Source of the DNA: Cellvibrionales bacterium UBA7375 | GTDB lineage: Bacteria; Pseudomonadota; Gammaproteobacteria; Pseudomonadales; Porticoccaceae | Assembly (NCBI GenBank): GCA_949487135.1 | Contig: CATAJQ010000002.1 | Location: forward strand, 80,540 to 144,539 | DNA: 64,000 nucleotides | Direction of reading: 5' to 3' | Shown: positions 41,617 through 53,233 of the stretch, in pieces | How the letters are laid out: each line of letters starts with the position of its first letter | Position numbering within the stretch: position 1 is the first letter of the stretch | Notes under the pieces: model-generated | Seen by the model: only the letters and a program-made list of their open reading frames with translations | Databases searched by the model: none | What the model was told of the DNA's origin: nothing | Program-made: the position numbers and the translations under genes

Positions 41617-44469
41617 TTAATAGGGGTACATATAGTGCTTATCTATGACTGTTTGGTTAGCTTGATCAGTATCTGATGCAGGGTTATTTTGCGTTTGAAC
41701 CCATAATCTACGCGGCTTATCGAGGACTAAACGCTGATAGGCAAGTTGAATATCAGCAATGGATAAGGCATTAATAGCACTCGCTAATTGATTGTAAAAA
41801 TCAAAGTTATTAAAGCCTAAATTGAGTGACTTTAAGTGGCGAGCACTGTATTCGGTAAGGTTATCTGGTGCCTTCTCTATATCAACCAATAGCGCCCTTT
41901 TATGACGTTGAAGCTCTGCAAGGCTAAGATTATCGATCTGTTGCTTAAAACGCTGATTAAAAGCAACAAACTCGTTCTTTAACTCATGCTCAGAGGCAAC
42001 TGGAGATTGCGCAATCATACAGATTCCTGGCACCCTATTAATAGGCAAAGAAAAAGCAGAGACCACATAGCCTAGTTGCTTTTGCGTGCGTAACTCATTG
42101 TAAAAAGGTGCTGAGATCATCTGCGCCAGCAACCCCGAAACCGCCCTCTCCTTTAATGTATCGGTATCAGCCTGAATATACTGAATAAGCACTGTATCCT
42201 CATGATCAATGGTCATGCTTCGGCTAATATCATATTGTTGCAGCTTAGCTATTTTATAATGGTTAGTTAAAGCGTTAAATTTAACAACTTGCAACTGCTT
42301 AACAAGCCGACCCAGTGTTTCGCGATTTAAATTACCACTAGCTAGCATTTCAACTTCGAGTTCGCCTAACAATTCTGATGAAAACTGCTTCAAATCAGTC
42401 ATATTAATATCGGTAATAGCCCTAGCCTGATCAGTAGGTATCCACCTTCCTTCCACAACTGAATAAAAATAATTAATAATCTGCCTGAATGGATAGTCAC
42501 GCTTGGTATTATTTTTATTTCTTATTTGTTGCTGTTTAATAAATTCAAAACGTTGTTGATTCCACTGAGGATTCGTTAACACGGAAAGTATTTTTTGCAG
42601 CAAAATCTCCTGCTTATCAGAATAACCTCCAATATCAATGTTAAGACCCTGTTTATCTGCAGTTATATTGTAATTAAGACCCGCCATTAACGCAGGATAA
42701 AGGGCAACATTAAGCTGATCCAAAACATAGGCGACGTAAAGTTTAGCACTGGAAAAACCGTGCAAATCGGCGACTCTATTACTCGCCAATGAAATAGATA
42801 ACTGCGCTTTGGGCGTGCCAAATTCGGTATTTGGGAAATGCCAAACTCTCAGCCCAGGTTTATCGACATAGATTACTGGCTTCTCATAAGAAGGCGAATC
42901 GATTAGATCCAGCCATGAGGGTATAAAGGGATTTGCACCCGATAGAGAAAGGTCAAATACAGCGACGCCGTTTTCTATAGCCTTGATATAACTATCATCT
43001 AGAGCCTGAGATTGATAGGGAGTATGGTAAAACAAAGAAGCATTTTTAACTGTCGCATCTGGTGACACCGCAAAAACCAACATATTGCTTGGGCTCAATA
43101 TATCAGCGAGGTTTTTAACCAGCTGAGCATTAAATTCATGGGCCACATAGGGCGCGCGCAATACTTCACCGCCATGATACTGATGCATAGATCTAGCAAT
43201 AGAGGTGGTATAGGACATCGGCTGCTGTTTTTCAGCAAACCTAAAGGCTATATCTCCCATTGCGGCTAACTCTTGCTGACGCCATCTTTCTATTCCCTGC
43301 TCTTTTATCAAGTCTATCCATGCAAAGAGCTCAATTAACACCTGATCACGAGCCTTATCTCCCTCTGGAGTAAGGCCAATGTCAATAGAGAACAAACCGG
43401 CTGAACGATCCTCCAGGGCTAAACCAGCCGATAGCGAGTTCGCCCAACCCTTTGCCTTGAGCGATTGCAATAAACTACCCTGCCCCTCATAGCCAATCAT
43501 AGCGGCAAGATACTGAGCTGGCTTTGATGACCAGTATGAACTTAACTTTGGCATTTCAAACAGTAGGCCAAGCTCGCGGCTATCTTTGAGTGGGCTTACA
43601 TTGACCTGCAACGGCAAATCTGATGGATTTATATAATGCGCTGGGTAACTCTCTATCTCTATTTGCTTATCTTGTATCGATGAAAACTTATCATGGGCTA
43701 AAGACTGAAGTTCATCCAATGACTCTTTTCCAAGCAGTACTAGCGTCATTAAATTGGCCGAATAATACTTATGGTAGAAATCAATAAGCTCAGTGCGCAC
43801 ATCTGAAAATTGATTATCAGCCAAAGTATCTAAATTACCTACATTGAACTTTGACAAAGGGTGCTTAGGGTTTGCTATCTCTCTAAGAACATCCCACTGC
43901 CTTCGACTGTCATTTTTATATTTTAATTGATATTCCGATTCAACAGCATTCCGCTCTCTATCAACATAACTGGGGTCAAACAGTGGATCAGTAAAGAATG
44001 GGGCAAACCGATCTAAAGCATCGCTCAGATGATCGGCGTTAACATCAAAAAAGTAATTAGTATGCTCAAGCCCTGTACTGGCATTGTGGCTTCCGCCGTG
44101 TTCGCTAATAAACGTCTGATAGGCACCAGGCTGTGGATATGGCTTGGTGCCTAGGAACAGCATATGCTCTAAGAAATGCGCCAACCCCTGCCGTTGAATG
44201 GGATTTTGATAACTACCTACATAAAGATCTAAAGCTGCTGCTGCCTTGTCAGTGGTGGGGTCCGAAATAAGTAATACATCAAGGTTATTAGGCAATATAA
44301 CTCGCCGGTATTGACGCTGGTCATTGGCACTCTTGACAATTGACTCAGACTGAAGGGATGAGAAAGAATTAAAAATACCAGAACTGCAGGAAGCCATAAT
44401 CGATAAGCAACAGAGCAAAGCAAAAAATGGCCTGATATAAAAAAATTCACGCAATAACCGCATTCTCAT
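41617..44469 (-). CDS. M16 insulinase/pitrilysin-like metallopeptidase, probable lipoprotein
   Basis: HFLEHMLFLGT (HxxEH), SEYQLKYKND; lipobox-like LSIMASC at N-terminus. Confidence 0.94.
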   Translation of the reverse strand: MRMRLLREFFYIRPFFALLCCLSIMASCSSGIFNSFSSLQSESIVKSANDQRQYRRVILPNNLDVLLISDPTTDKAAAALDLYVGSYQNPIQRQGLAHFLEHMLFLGTKPYPQPGAYQTFISEHGGSHNASTGLEHTNYFFDVNADHLSDALDRFAPFFTDPLFDPSYVDRERNAVESEYQLKYKNDSRRQWDVLREIANPKHPLSKFNVGNLDTLADNQFSDVRTELIDFYHKYYSANLMTLVLLGKESLDELQSLAHDKFSSIQDKQIEIESYPAHYINPSDLPLQVNVSPLKDSRELGLLFEMPKLSSYWSSKPAQYLAAMIGYEGQGSLLQSLKAKGWANSLSAGLALEDRSAGLFSIDIGLTPEGDKARDQVLIELFAWIDLIKEQGIERWRQQELAAMGDIAFRFAEKQQPMSYTTSIARSMHQYHGGEVLRAPYVAHEFNAQLVKNLADILSPSNMLVFAVSPDATVKNASLFYHTPYQSQALDDSYIKAIENGVAVFDLSLSGANPFIPSWLDLIDSPSYEKPVIYVDKPGLRVWHFPNTEFGTPKAQLSISLASNRVADLHGFSSAKLYVAYVLDQLNVALYPALMAGLNYNITADKQGLNIDIGGYSDKQEILLQKILSVLTNPQWNQQRFEFIKQQQIRNKNNTKRDYPFRQIINYFYSVVEGRWIPTDQARAITDINMTDLKQFSSELLGELEVEMLASGNLNRETLGRLVKQLQVVKFNALTNHYKIAKLQQYDISRSMTIDHEDTVLIQYIQADTDTLKERAVSGLLAQMISAPFYNELRTQKQLGYVVSAFSLPINRVPGICMIAQSPVASEHELKNEFVAFNQRFKQQIDNLSLAELQRHKRALLVDIEKAPDNLTEYSARHLKSLNLGFNNFDFYNQLASAINALSIADIQLAYQRLVLDKPRRLWVQTQNNPASDTDQANQTVIDKHYMYPY

Positions 44470-44509
44470 AAACCTGATCGACTGCTGCCTATTTAGACTT
44501 TTTACTCAT

Positions 44510-45571
44510 TTAATCTTCTTGAACAGAGGTTCTAGGCCATGCGTTGTAAATAGCCTTAACTAAGGTGGCTAGAGGGATAGCGAAAAATAGCCCCCAGAAG
44601 CCCCAAATTCCGCCAAAGATAAGTACTGCTATAACTATCACTACAGGGTGTAGGTTTACAACTTCAGAAAACAATAAAGGTACCAAAACATTACCATCAA
44701 CAATTTGAATAATGGCATAAAGTGCAACCAGCCATGCGAAGTTGTTACTTATTCCCCATTGCAGGTAACCGACCAATAACACTGGAATCGTTACCAAGGT
44801 TGCTCCTATGTAGGGAATCAACACCGAAAGACCAACCAATGACGCAAGTAGCGCCGCATACTTGAGGTCTAAAAATAAAAATACGACAAATGAAACTACC
44901 CCTACAATAAGTATTTCAATGGCTTTTCCACGAATATAATTAGCAAACTGAATATCCATTTCATCCCATATAACCGTCATCACCCGACGCTCTTTTGGTA
45001 GCATATTGGATATAAAGTTAAGTAGCACTTCCTTATCTTTAAGCATGAAGAACACTAGCAGAGGCACTAAAAACAAGTAAATCATAATGGCTAGTATGCT
45101 TGGAAAGCTACTGATTGAAAGGCTTAGAAGCTGTTCTGCTAAATTGGCAATCTCTTCAGAAACCCGCGCAACAACCAGCTGGATTTGCTCGGGCCCTATA
45201 TACTCTGCAGCCTTTTCCGGCAATGAACTTAACAGCTGCTTTAACTGCCCGACCATATTTGGTAGCTCTTTCAAAAGAAGTGAGGTCTGCCTACCTATTA
45301 GTGGAATCAAAACAACCAATACAGTGATAAAAGTGACTAAAAATAAGATATAGGTAGATAAGACAGAGACTATTTTTGAAAAGCCGAATTTTTGTAGATT
45401 GTTCACGACGCCCTGGAGCAAAAAGGCAAATACCAAGGCCGCTATAACTGGCCCTAGCACATCACCCAGAGTAGCGAGAATAACGATAGCGGCAACCACA
45501 AATACACTCAGCAGTACCGCCTCTTCAGTGCCAAAATATTGCGCCATCCATCTCTGTAAAACCTTCTTCAT
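44510..45571 (-). CDS. AI-2E/PerM family transporter
   Basis: Multiple TM helices, VLIPYIGATLVTIPVLL, GNVLVPLLFSEVVNLHPVVVI-type motif. Confidence 0.93.
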   Translation of the reverse strand: MKKVLQRWMAQYFGTEEAVLLSVFVVAAIVILATLGDVLGPVIAALVFAFLLQGVVNNLQKFGFSKIVSVLSTYILFLVTFITVLVVLIPLIGRQTSLLLKELPNMVGQLKQLLSSLPEKAAEYIGPEQIQLVVARVSEEIANLAEQLLSLSISSFPSILAIMIYLFLVPLLVFFMLKDKEVLLNFISNMLPKERRVMTVIWDEMDIQFANYIRGKAIEILIVGVVSFVVFLFLDLKYAALLASLVGLSVLIPYIGATLVTIPVLLVGYLQWGISNNFAWLVALYAIIQIVDGNVLVPLLFSEVVNLHPVVIVIAVLIFGGIWGFWGLFFAIPLATLVKAIYNAWPRTSVQED

Positions 45572-45774
45572 AACGACTCCGTGATTAAAATAGAAGTTTA
45601 TACCACCAATATGGCATATTATTAGCAGATGATACAGATATCACGGATGAAACCAATCTGTTTTTTTTCTGTCGAAACTGTCATGAAAAAGGTTATCGGC
45701 CTGACCGATATAATTTTTTATAAGTAAGATAGTCAATACAAAATCAATCTTTAATATTATTAAGGCTCAAACAA

Positions 45775-47208
45775 TTGCTAAAAGTACTACTCATACCCTT
45801 CCTTTTAATCCCTAGCTTCAGTTGTTTGGCTGCCGATATAAAATTACCTATGCTCGGTGACAGTAGTTCAGGCATAGTATCCAAAAATAAAGAATATAAA
45901 CTTGGAAAAGCATGGCTACAACAATTTAGACGATACGTTAAACAACATGATGACCCGCTTTTTCAGCAATATTTAGAACAGTTAACCTTTGATTTAGTCA
46001 CTCACAGTGAGCTTGAAGACACTAGGCTTACACTTGTCTTGGTCAATAATTCCAGCATTAATGCTTTTGCAGTACCTGGAGGAATAATTGGTGTTCATAC
46101 CGGAATTTTTACCCATGCTGATAATGAAGATCAGCTTGCCTCAATTATCAGTCACGAATTGGCTCATCTAAGCCAACGTCACTATGCAAGAAGTGTAGAA
46201 TCCAACCAAAATAGTTCAGCTATTGCACTGGCTGGTCTTTTAGCCACGCTTATTGTCAGCTCAAAAGCTGGTACTGATGCAGGTATGGCCGCCCTTTCCG
46301 CAACTCAAGCATTAGCCAGTGATCAGCAGTTGCGCTACAGCAGAAACAATGAAAAAGAAGCCGACCGTCAAGGTATAAAAATCATGGAGAGATCTGGCCG
46401 AAACCCCCGGGCATCAGCTGATATGCTCGAAAAAATGATGGCTATTACTCGCTACAAAGCAAATCGATTGCCAGAATTTTTATTGACGCACCCTATGACT
46501 GAGCGTCGAGTATCTGATACCAAATCAAGAACGATAAAGTATCAAGATCAAGATTTTCCAGATAGATTTGATTTTTATATCATGCAAGCTAGAGCGCAGG
46601 TTCTACTTCAAGATAACCCCAGGTATTCGATCAAATATTTTCAGCAAAAACTAGCCGAGGAACAAACGAATAGTGACGCTTATAGCTACGGTCTTGCACT
46701 ATCTCATGCTAATGCCGGCAACTTTAGTCTAGCTAAGCAACTTATATCTCGCCTTATCGGTAAAGACACAGGCTATGAGCCCTATATCTATACTGATATT
46801 GAAATTGATATTGCCGCCGGCAATTATAAACAGGCGCTAAAAAACCTCGATTATCAATTAGGGCTTAAGCCAAATAATTTTCCATTAAAAATACTCTATG
46901 CAGATGCGCTGTGGAAATCTCATCAATATCAACAGTCGGCTAAAGTATTGACACTCTTAAGTAGACAGCGCCCACAGGATCCGAGCATATGGTATCAATT
47001 AGCTGAGGTTCGTGGCTTAGCAGGTAATATTGCAGGTGTTCATAGAGCTAGAGCAGAATATTTTATTTTAATCGGTGCCCTAGAAAATGCGCAAAGGCAA
47101 TTAAATTTTGCTGAAAAACTATTGCAAAAAGACGTAAAGCAATTGGCCATCGTTAAACAGCGCTTATTGGAGATAAATGAGATGGAAAAGGAATTAAAAA
47201 AACTCTAG
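45775..47208 (+). CDS. bepA: M48 family metalloprotease with TPR repeats, BepA-like (TTG start)
   Basis: [33 protein letters not shown] (HExxH), [10 protein letters not shown]. Confidence 0.93.
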   Translation: MLKVLLIPFLLIPSFSCLAADIKLPMLGDSSSGIVSKNKEYKLGKAWLQQFRRYVKQHDDPLFQQYLEQLTFDLVTHSELEDTRLTLVLVNNSSINAFAVPGGIIGVHTGIFTHADNEDQLASIISHELAHLSQRHYARSVESNQNSSAIALAGLLATLIVSSKAGTDAGMAALSATQALASDQQLRYSRNNEKEADRQGIKIMERSGRNPRASADMLEKMMAITRYKANRLPEFLLTHPMTERRVSDTKSRTIKYQDQDFPDRFDFYIMQARAQVLLQDNPRYSIKYFQQKLAEEQTNSDAYSYGLALSHANAGNFSLAKQLISRLIGKDTGYEPYIYTDIEIDIAAGNYKQALKNLDYQLGLKPNNFPLKILYADALWKSHQYQQSAKVLTLLSRQRPQDPSIWYQLAEVRGLAGNIAGVHRARAEYFILIGALENAQRQLNFAEKLLQKDVKQLAIVKQRLLEINEMEKELKKL

Positions 47209-48263
47209 GTGGTTTTTTTAAAATCTAACATTCTATCTAATGCTGTTGTGGCTAACTGAGCAATAGTTGGCTCAACATTAATTTCGCCGCTATCCGACTC
47301 AAGACAGTGCAATAGGTTTTTTAAGGTATTCATTCCCATCCATGGACAATTCGCACAGCTTCTACAGGTCGCACCACTGCCTCCCGTTGGCGCTATAATT
47401 AGCTCTTTATCCGGAACTGCCTGCTGCATCTTATAGAAAATACCCTGATCTGTAGCCACTATCAGTCGCTGCTGTGGAAGACTTTTAGCCGCTGCAATCA
47501 ACTGTGAAGTTGAGCCAACCACATCAGCTATATCAACCACAGATTGTGGAGATTCTGGATGAACGAGAACGGCAGAATCTTCATGCACCTGTTTTAGGTC
47601 AGTTATACCCTTTGCTTTAAATTCTTCGTGCACAATACAGCTGCCATTCCACATCAACATATCAGCACCGGTTTGCTTTTCAACATAGGCCCCTAGATAT
47701 TTATCCGGTGCCCAGATGATTTTCTCACCTAAGGCGTCCAAATGATCAACCACATCAACCGCGATACTCGAAGTAACAACCCAATCTGCGCGCGCCTTTA
47801 CCTCAGCAGAAGTGTTGGCATAGACCACAACTGCTCTATCGGGGTGTTGATCACAAAAGGCATTAAATTGATCGGCTGGGCAGCCTATATCAAGCGAGCA
47901 TGTAGCCTCAAGGGTGGGCATTAATACTTTTTTAGTAGGAGTAAGAATTTTGGCTGTTTCGCCCATAAACTTAACACCAGCAACAATTAAGGTGTCGGCG
48001 CTATGAATACTGCCAAAACGAGCCATCTCAAGGGAATCTGCTACCACACCACCTGTTTCCTCAGCTAAAGCTTGAATCAGTGGGTCGGTATAATAGTGGG
48101 CGACAATAACAGCATTTTTTTTAACTAAAAGTTGCTTAATCTGCTTGCGAATTAACGCTAGCTGCTCGGGAGGCAAAGGCTCATCAATGGATACTTTATT
48201 GAGGTAGTCTTGAACGAGAGCCGTGGTGTCGTTGCTAGAGATGGAGTTTTGATCTTGATGCAT
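47205..48263 (-). CDS. nadA: Quinolinate synthase
   Basis: [57 protein letters not shown] Fe-S cysteines. Confidence 0.97.
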   Translation of the reverse strand: MHQDQNSISSNDTTALVQDYLNKVSIDEPLPPEQLALIRKQIKQLLVKKNAVIVAHYYTDPLIQALAEETGGVVADSLEMARFGSIHSADTLIVAGVKFMGETAKILTPTKKVLMPTLEATCSLDIGCPADQFNAFCDQHPDRAVVVYANTSAEVKARADWVVTSSIAVDVVDHLDALGEKIIWAPDKYLGAYVEKQTGADMLMWNGSCIVHEEFKAKGITDLKQVHEDSAVLVHPESPQSVVDIADVVGSTSQLIAAAKSLPQQRLIVATDQGIFYKMQQAVPDKELIIAPTGGSGATCRSCANCPWMGMNTLKNLLHCLESDSGEINVEPTIAQLATTALDRMLDFKKTT

Positions 48264-48276
48264 ATAAGGCGAAATT

Positions 48277-48390
48277 TTATACGCTTGCTAACCAGTAGAT
48301 AGCACCAGTTACAATTATTAACACAACAGCTATAGCGGCAATTGCATCAGCCTTGCCATCACCATCATTTTGATTATTTACGTCTGTCAT
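48277..48390 (-). CDS. 37-aa single-pass membrane small protein (below ORF-track cutoff)
   Basis: Translation [37 protein letters not shown]; acidic N-terminus then one hydrophobic helix; lies directly upstream of nadA on the same strand. Confidence 0.6.
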   Translation of the reverse strand: MTDVNNQNDGDGKADAIAAIAVVLIIVTGAIYWLASV

Positions 48391-48616
48391 TAAAATACCT
48401 TAAAAGAATAGTTACCAAAAAAAAGGGGTTGCACCTGCAAACAGCGGCATTTTAACAAGCATTTATCAACCTGTCTTGCCAAAACACCGCACTAATCAAT
48501 AAATTGACTTTATTCCTTTTAATTTGCGCTATATAGGGAAATATTAATTCAAAACCTGTGTGTCAATCTGTATCATTGCGCTCTTTCCATAGATAAATAC
48601 TTTTAAAGTAGTTTAA

Positions 48617-50281
48617 ATGTATAAATACGATAATTACGACCATAAAATTGTCAATGAGCGTGTTGAGCAGTTTAGAGACCAAACACAACGCTATTTAGCG
48701 GGTGAAATTGCAGATGAGGAGTTTCTTCCATTGCGCCTGCAAAATGGTCTCTACTTACAGCGCCTTGCCCCTATGCTTCGTATTGCTGTTCCTTACGGCA
48801 TGCTTTCAAGCGCACAGGTAAGAAAGTTAGCTCATATTTCCCGCGTCTATGACAAAGGCTATGTTCATTTTACAACTCGCCAAAATATTCAACTTAACTG
48901 GCCAGCACTTGAAGAAGTGCCAGATATTTTGTCAGAATTAGCTGAGGTTGAAATGCATGCCATTCAAACAAGTGGTAACTGTATTCGCAACACTACTACT
49001 GATCAATTTGCCGGTGTTGCGAGAGATGAAATTGAAGATCCCCGCCCCTGGTGTGAACTTATTCGACAGTGGTCAACTCTTCATCCAGAGTTTGCTTTTC
49101 TACCGCGAAAATTCAAAATAGCTGTCTGCGGCTCTGAAGAAGACCGTGCGGCCTTCCTATTACATGATATTGGCTTGCAGCTGGTTAAGAATGATGCAGG
49201 AGAACTGGGCTTTGAAGTTTTTGTCGGCGGTGGCTTGGGCCGTACACCCATTATTGGCTCATCGATTAGAAAATTCTTACCTAAGCAACACCTATTATCT
49301 TATCTGGACGCCATTCTTCGGGTTTATAATCGCTTTGGCAACCGTGATAACAAGTATAAGGCGCGCATAAAGATACTAGTTAAGGCCTGGACTCCTGAAG
49401 TCTTTGCCGAACGTGTAGAAGCAGAGTGGGAACATATTAAAGATGGCCCGTCCACACTTACTGACACTGAATTTGCCAGAGTTAAAAGCTTCTTCCCATT
49501 GCCCCAATATCAAACAATAGATGGTGCTGACTCTGCTAAACAATTAGCTACTACAGCCTCTGATAATATTGCTTTTAGCCGTTGGTTAGATCGAAATACA
49601 CAGTTGCAAAAACAAGCGGGCTATCGATCGGTCACCCTATCTTTAAAGCCTGCTGGAGTTGCCCCAGGTGATGTTACTGACAAACAACTAGAAACCATTG
49701 CCGATCTTGCTGACCGCTATTCCTTTGGTGAATTGCGCGCGACCCACAACCAAAATGTTGTGCTTACCGACGTCGTTGAATCAGATTTATTTGAACTCTG
49801 GCAACAGGCCAAGCAATCTGGCTTAGCAACACCCACTATCGGTACCATTAACGATATGATTTGCTGCCCTGGTGGAGACTATTGCTCTTTAGCCAATGCT
49901 AAATCTATCCCAGTAGCAGAAGCCATTCAACGCAAGTTTTCGGATCTTGATTATGTCTATGATCTGGGTGATCTTGAGTTAAATATTTCTGGCTGCATGA
50001 ATGCCTGTGGTCACCACCATATCGGCCATATAGGTATTCTTGGTGTGGATAAGAAAGGCAAGGAATGGTATCAGATTCAACTCGGTGGTAGTGCCAATAA
50101 AAACGCGGCTCTAGGTAAGGTGCTTGGACCGTCATTATCTCGCGATGAAATTACCGATGGCATTGAAAAACTGTTGGATGTATATGTAGAAAATCGCATT
50201 GCAGATGAAAGCTTTTTAAACACCTATCAACGCATTGGCATTGAGAAGTTTAAGGAAAGAGTTTATGCCTCAACTACTTAA
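48617..50281 (+). CDS. cysI: Nitrite/sulfite reductase hemoprotein (CysI type)
   Basis: YDKGYVHFTTRQNIQLNWP, TSGNCIRNTTTDQFAGV, CCPGGDYCSLANAKS, ISGCMNACGHHHIGHIGI siroheme/4Fe-4S cysteines. Confidence 0.93.
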   Translation: MYKYDNYDHKIVNERVEQFRDQTQRYLAGEIADEEFLPLRLQNGLYLQRLAPMLRIAVPYGMLSSAQVRKLAHISRVYDKGYVHFTTRQNIQLNWPALEEVPDILSELAEVEMHAIQTSGNCIRNTTTDQFAGVARDEIEDPRPWCELIRQWSTLHPEFAFLPRKFKIAVCGSEEDRAAFLLHDIGLQLVKNDAGELGFEVFVGGGLGRTPIIGSSIRKFLPKQHLLSYLDAILRVYNRFGNRDNKYKARIKILVKAWTPEVFAERVEAEWEHIKDGPSTLTDTEFARVKSFFPLPQYQTIDGADSAKQLATTASDNIAFSRWLDRNTQLQKQAGYRSVTLSLKPAGVAPGDVTDKQLETIADLADRYSFGELRATHNQNVVLTDVVESDLFELWQQAKQSGLATPTIGTINDMICCPGGDYCSLANAKSIPVAEAIQRKFSDLDYVYDLGDLELNISGCMNACGHHHIGHIGILGVDKKGKEWYQIQLGGSANKNAALGKVLGPSLSRDEITDGIEKLLDVYVENRIADESFLNTYQRIGIEKFKERVYASTT

Positions 50282-50750
50282 AGACAATCGAGTTATAGAG
50301 GATAGCTGGACTTATCTAGCAGAAGACGCTCAGTCACTTCCCGACGGAGACCTTTTATTATCCTACGCTCAGTGGCAAATATTTTCTGACCAGATTGAAG
50401 CCCACAGAGGTAACGTCGGTGTTGTTATTGAGGGCAATGCCGAAATTGAAGATATTATCGAGCCTCTGCTAAAACTGCCCCTTATAGCCATTAACTTCCC
50501 CAAATTTGCCGATGGGCGCGGTTTTTCAGTCGCGTCGTTATTAAGAGACCGCTATAACTACTGCGGAGAAATACGCGCCGTTGGTGGTTTTATACGCGAT
50601 CAGTTATATTTGCTAAGTCGCTGTGGTTTTAATGCATTTAAATTTATCGAAGATATAGATTTATCGGAAGCATCTAAGTCACTTGAAGACTTCTCAGAAA
50701 CTTATCAAGTGAGCGCCGACCAAGAAAATCCACTTTTTAGAAGACGATAA
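50265..50750 (+). CDS. DUF934 family protein (sulfite-reductase associated)
   Basis: IAINFPKFADGRGFSVASLLRDRYNYCGEIRAVGGFIRDQLYLLSRCGFNAF; ATG at 50265 overlaps the cysI end. Confidence 0.92.
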   Translation: MPQLLKDNRVIEDSWTYLAEDAQSLPDGDLLLSYAQWQIFSDQIEAHRGNVGVVIEGNAEIEDIIEPLLKLPLIAINFPKFADGRGFSVASLLRDRYNYCGEIRAVGGFIRDQLYLLSRCGFNAFKFIEDIDLSEASKSLEDFSETYQVSADQENPLFRRR

Positions 50751-50787
50751 TTAGCTTATAAGTTGTATCAACAAGCAGGTTTAAATT

Positions 50788-51954
50788 ATGGATCAGCACG
50801 TTGTTTTTATCTTTTTCCTTATTTTTACTGGCGGTGCCCTGCTTGCATCGCTTGCGCTTTTTGGTCGCCAGCCTCTTTTAGTTGCCTATATTGCACTCGG
50901 TGCCCTGATGGGTCCCTTTGGTCTTGGCTGGGTTTCTGATGTTGATTTAATCGCCCAGATATCGTCCATTGGTATCGTTTTCTTACTCTTTCTTCTCGGC
51001 TTAGATATGCAGCCACAATCACTGCTCAACGTTCTTAAGCAAGTAGCTCATATCACTCTAATCAGTTCGCTCTTATTTGCCTTTATTGGCTTTGGCATTG
51101 CATACAGCTTTAACTTTACGCTGATTGAATGCACCATTATTGGTGCGGCAATGATGTTCTCAAGTACCATTATTGGGATTAAATTATTACCTACAACAGC
51201 GCTTCACCACAAACACTCAGGTGAGTTAATGGTTGGCATGCTGTTAATGCAAGATTTCTTGGCGATTGCGGTATTACTGGTGCTTTTATCAGCAAGCTCA
51301 AGTGAAAATGGCATGTCCAGCCTAGCCATAAGTATTGTGGCGTTACCGGCATTGGTTGCATGCTCGATGTTTTTGGTGCGCTATCTTTTACAACCTTTAT
51401 TCGCCCGTTTTGATCGTATAGGTGAGTATATATTTCTACTAACTATTGGTTGGTGTCTAGGTATTGCTGAGTTAGCTGAAGTAATCGGCCTATCTAAAGA
51501 AATTGGCGCTTTTATTGCTGGTATATCCCTAGCCACAAGTCCAATTGCACAGTACATTGCTCTTAATTTAAAACCCCTAAGAGACTTCTTTTTAATACTG
51601 TTTTTCTTTTCACTAGGCGGAGGATTCGACCTATCTCTACTGCCTTCAATAGCGATTCCTGCCATTTTACTAGCACTGGTAATGCTTTCGCTGAAGCCGG
51701 TGGTATATCGCTACTTATTGCGCTCTCAGAGCGAAAACAACAGTCTTTCATGGGATATTGGGTTTAGATTAGGGCAAAACAGTGAGTTTTCCCTTCTGAT
51801 TGCTTATATGGCGTTTAGCACGCAATTAATCGGCAATGATGCATCGCATTTAATTCAAGCAACTGCCATCATTACCTTTTTAATCTCAAGCTATATCGTA
51901 GTATTTAATTTCCCCAACCCAATCGCAGTCAATGAACGATTGCGTCGAGACTAA
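50788..51954 (+). CDS. Monovalent cation:proton antiporter-2 (Kef-type) without a recognisable RCK domain
   Basis: GALMGPFGLGWVSDVDLIAQISSIGIVFLLFLLGLDM; membrane protein of 388 aa. Confidence 0.93.
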   Translation: MDQHVVFIFFLIFTGGALLASLALFGRQPLLVAYIALGALMGPFGLGWVSDVDLIAQISSIGIVFLLFLLGLDMQPQSLLNVLKQVAHITLISSLLFAFIGFGIAYSFNFTLIECTIIGAAMMFSSTIIGIKLLPTTALHHKHSGELMVGMLLMQDFLAIAVLLVLLSASSSENGMSSLAISIVALPALVACSMFLVRYLLQPLFARFDRIGEYIFLLTIGWCLGIAELAEVIGLSKEIGAFIAGISLATSPIAQYIALNLKPLRDFFLILFFFSLGGGFDLSLLPSIAIPAILLALVMLSLKPVVYRYLLRSQSENNSLSWDIGFRLGQNSEFSLLIAYMAFSTQLIGNDASHLIQATAIITFLISSYIVVFNFPNPIAVNERLRRD

Positions 51955-51956
51955 AT

Positions 51957-53024
51957 CTACTTATAAATATTTGAACTGTTGGTAAGACGTCCCCACCATT
52001 TTACTAGAAGCCTATCAGCACTCTCTTCAGCGGCAATGCCTAAACGCTGAGGCAGTTTCTTTTTCTGTACATAGTTAATTTCAAACACCTTAGATTCTTT
52101 AGCGCTATGTGTTAGATATTCATCACTGGTCATAAGTTCATCAACCAAGGCTAGCTCGTGGGCTCGCGAACCAAACCACACTTCTCCTGTTGCTACCTTA
52201 TCGATATCAATTTGAGGGCGACGTTCTGCTACATAGGATTTGAATAATTGATGAGTATCTTGCAGATCTTCAATAAATTTCTCACGACCCTGCTCGGTAT
52301 TCTCGCCAAAAATAGTCAGCGTTCTTTTATGTTCACCCGCGGTTAATAATTCAAAATCAACATCGTTTTTCTTAAGCAACCTATGAAAGTTAGGTAGCTG
52401 TGCTACTACACCTATAGAGCCAATAACGGCAAAAGGTGCTGCCAGTATTTTATCGCCAACACAGGCCATCATATAGCCACCACTGGCGGCGACCTTGTCG
52501 ACACAAATTGTAATAGGAATATTTTTTTTGCGTAGACGATCCAACTGACTACTGGCCAAACCATAGCTGTGAACCATGCCGCCAGAGCTCTCAAGCTTGA
52601 CAACCACTTCGTCTTTGGCTGTAGCTTGGGTAAGTATTGCCGTGACCTCCTCGCGCATATTCGTAACAGCAGACGCACTGACATTACCATTAAATTTTAT
52701 AACAAAAACTCGCTTTTCATTAGCAGTGCCTGAACCAGCATTCTTTTTCTTACTTTTAGCCAGCTTCTTCTCTTCTTTGCGACGTTTTTTTGCCTCAGCT
52801 TTTTGCACAGATGAATCCATTAAAGCCATCGACATAGCTTTATTAATATCATCATATTGATCGTTTAGGGGATTAATTTCTAATTCACCCTTATCACCAC
52901 CCTGCCGATTTTTTTGGCTTGCACCAGCAACAATTGCAACCAATAAACCAAAACCCACAATTGCGGTGACTGTCTTGGCAAAAAACAAACCATATTCTGC
53001 TAAAAATTCCAAACTAAACTCCAT
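51957..53024 (-). CDS. sohB: Inner membrane protease SohB (signal peptide peptidase family)
   Basis: VVVKLESSGGMVHSYGLASSQLDRLRKKNIPITICVDKVAASGGYMMACVGDKILAAPFAVIGSIGVVAQ. Confidence 0.96.
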   Translation of the reverse strand: MEFSLEFLAEYGLFFAKTVTAIVGFGLLVAIVAGASQKNRQGGDKGELEINPLNDQYDDINKAMSMALMDSSVQKAEAKKRRKEEKKLAKSKKKNAGSGTANEKRVFVIKFNGNVSASAVTNMREEVTAILTQATAKDEVVVKLESSGGMVHSYGLASSQLDRLRKKNIPITICVDKVAASGGYMMACVGDKILAAPFAVIGSIGVVAQLPNFHRLLKKNDVDFELLTAGEHKRTLTIFGENTEQGREKFIEDLQDTHQLFKSYVAERRPQIDIDKVATGEVWFGSRAHELALVDELMTSDEYLTHSAKESKVFEINYVQKKKLPQRLGIAAEESADRLLVKWWGRLTNSSNIYK

Positions 53025-53162
53025 ATTTTACGTATTACAATGGGTGAATGATGCAAATAGAAAAATACACCAATTTAAAGTATGTATTTAGGAAATGGAT
53101 TATAGACCAATTTAATAATTGAACAATGTTAATAAAAACTGCGTAATTTAACGCAAAAGCAC

Positions 53163-53233
53163 ATTGTTTAGGTTGCAAAAGCAAACCTGTACGGATAAGG
53201 TTTGCGCATTCAATATTAAGCAGCCTAAACATT
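53163..53233 (+). ncRNA. Candidate structured leader RNA upstream of nhaB
   Basis: Outer stem TGTTTAGG (53165-53172)/CCTAAACA (53224-53231) encloses inner stem GCAAACCT (53181-53188)/AGGTTTGC (53198-53205); competing hairpin TTGC-AAAA-GCAA at 53173-53184. Confidence 0.45.
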
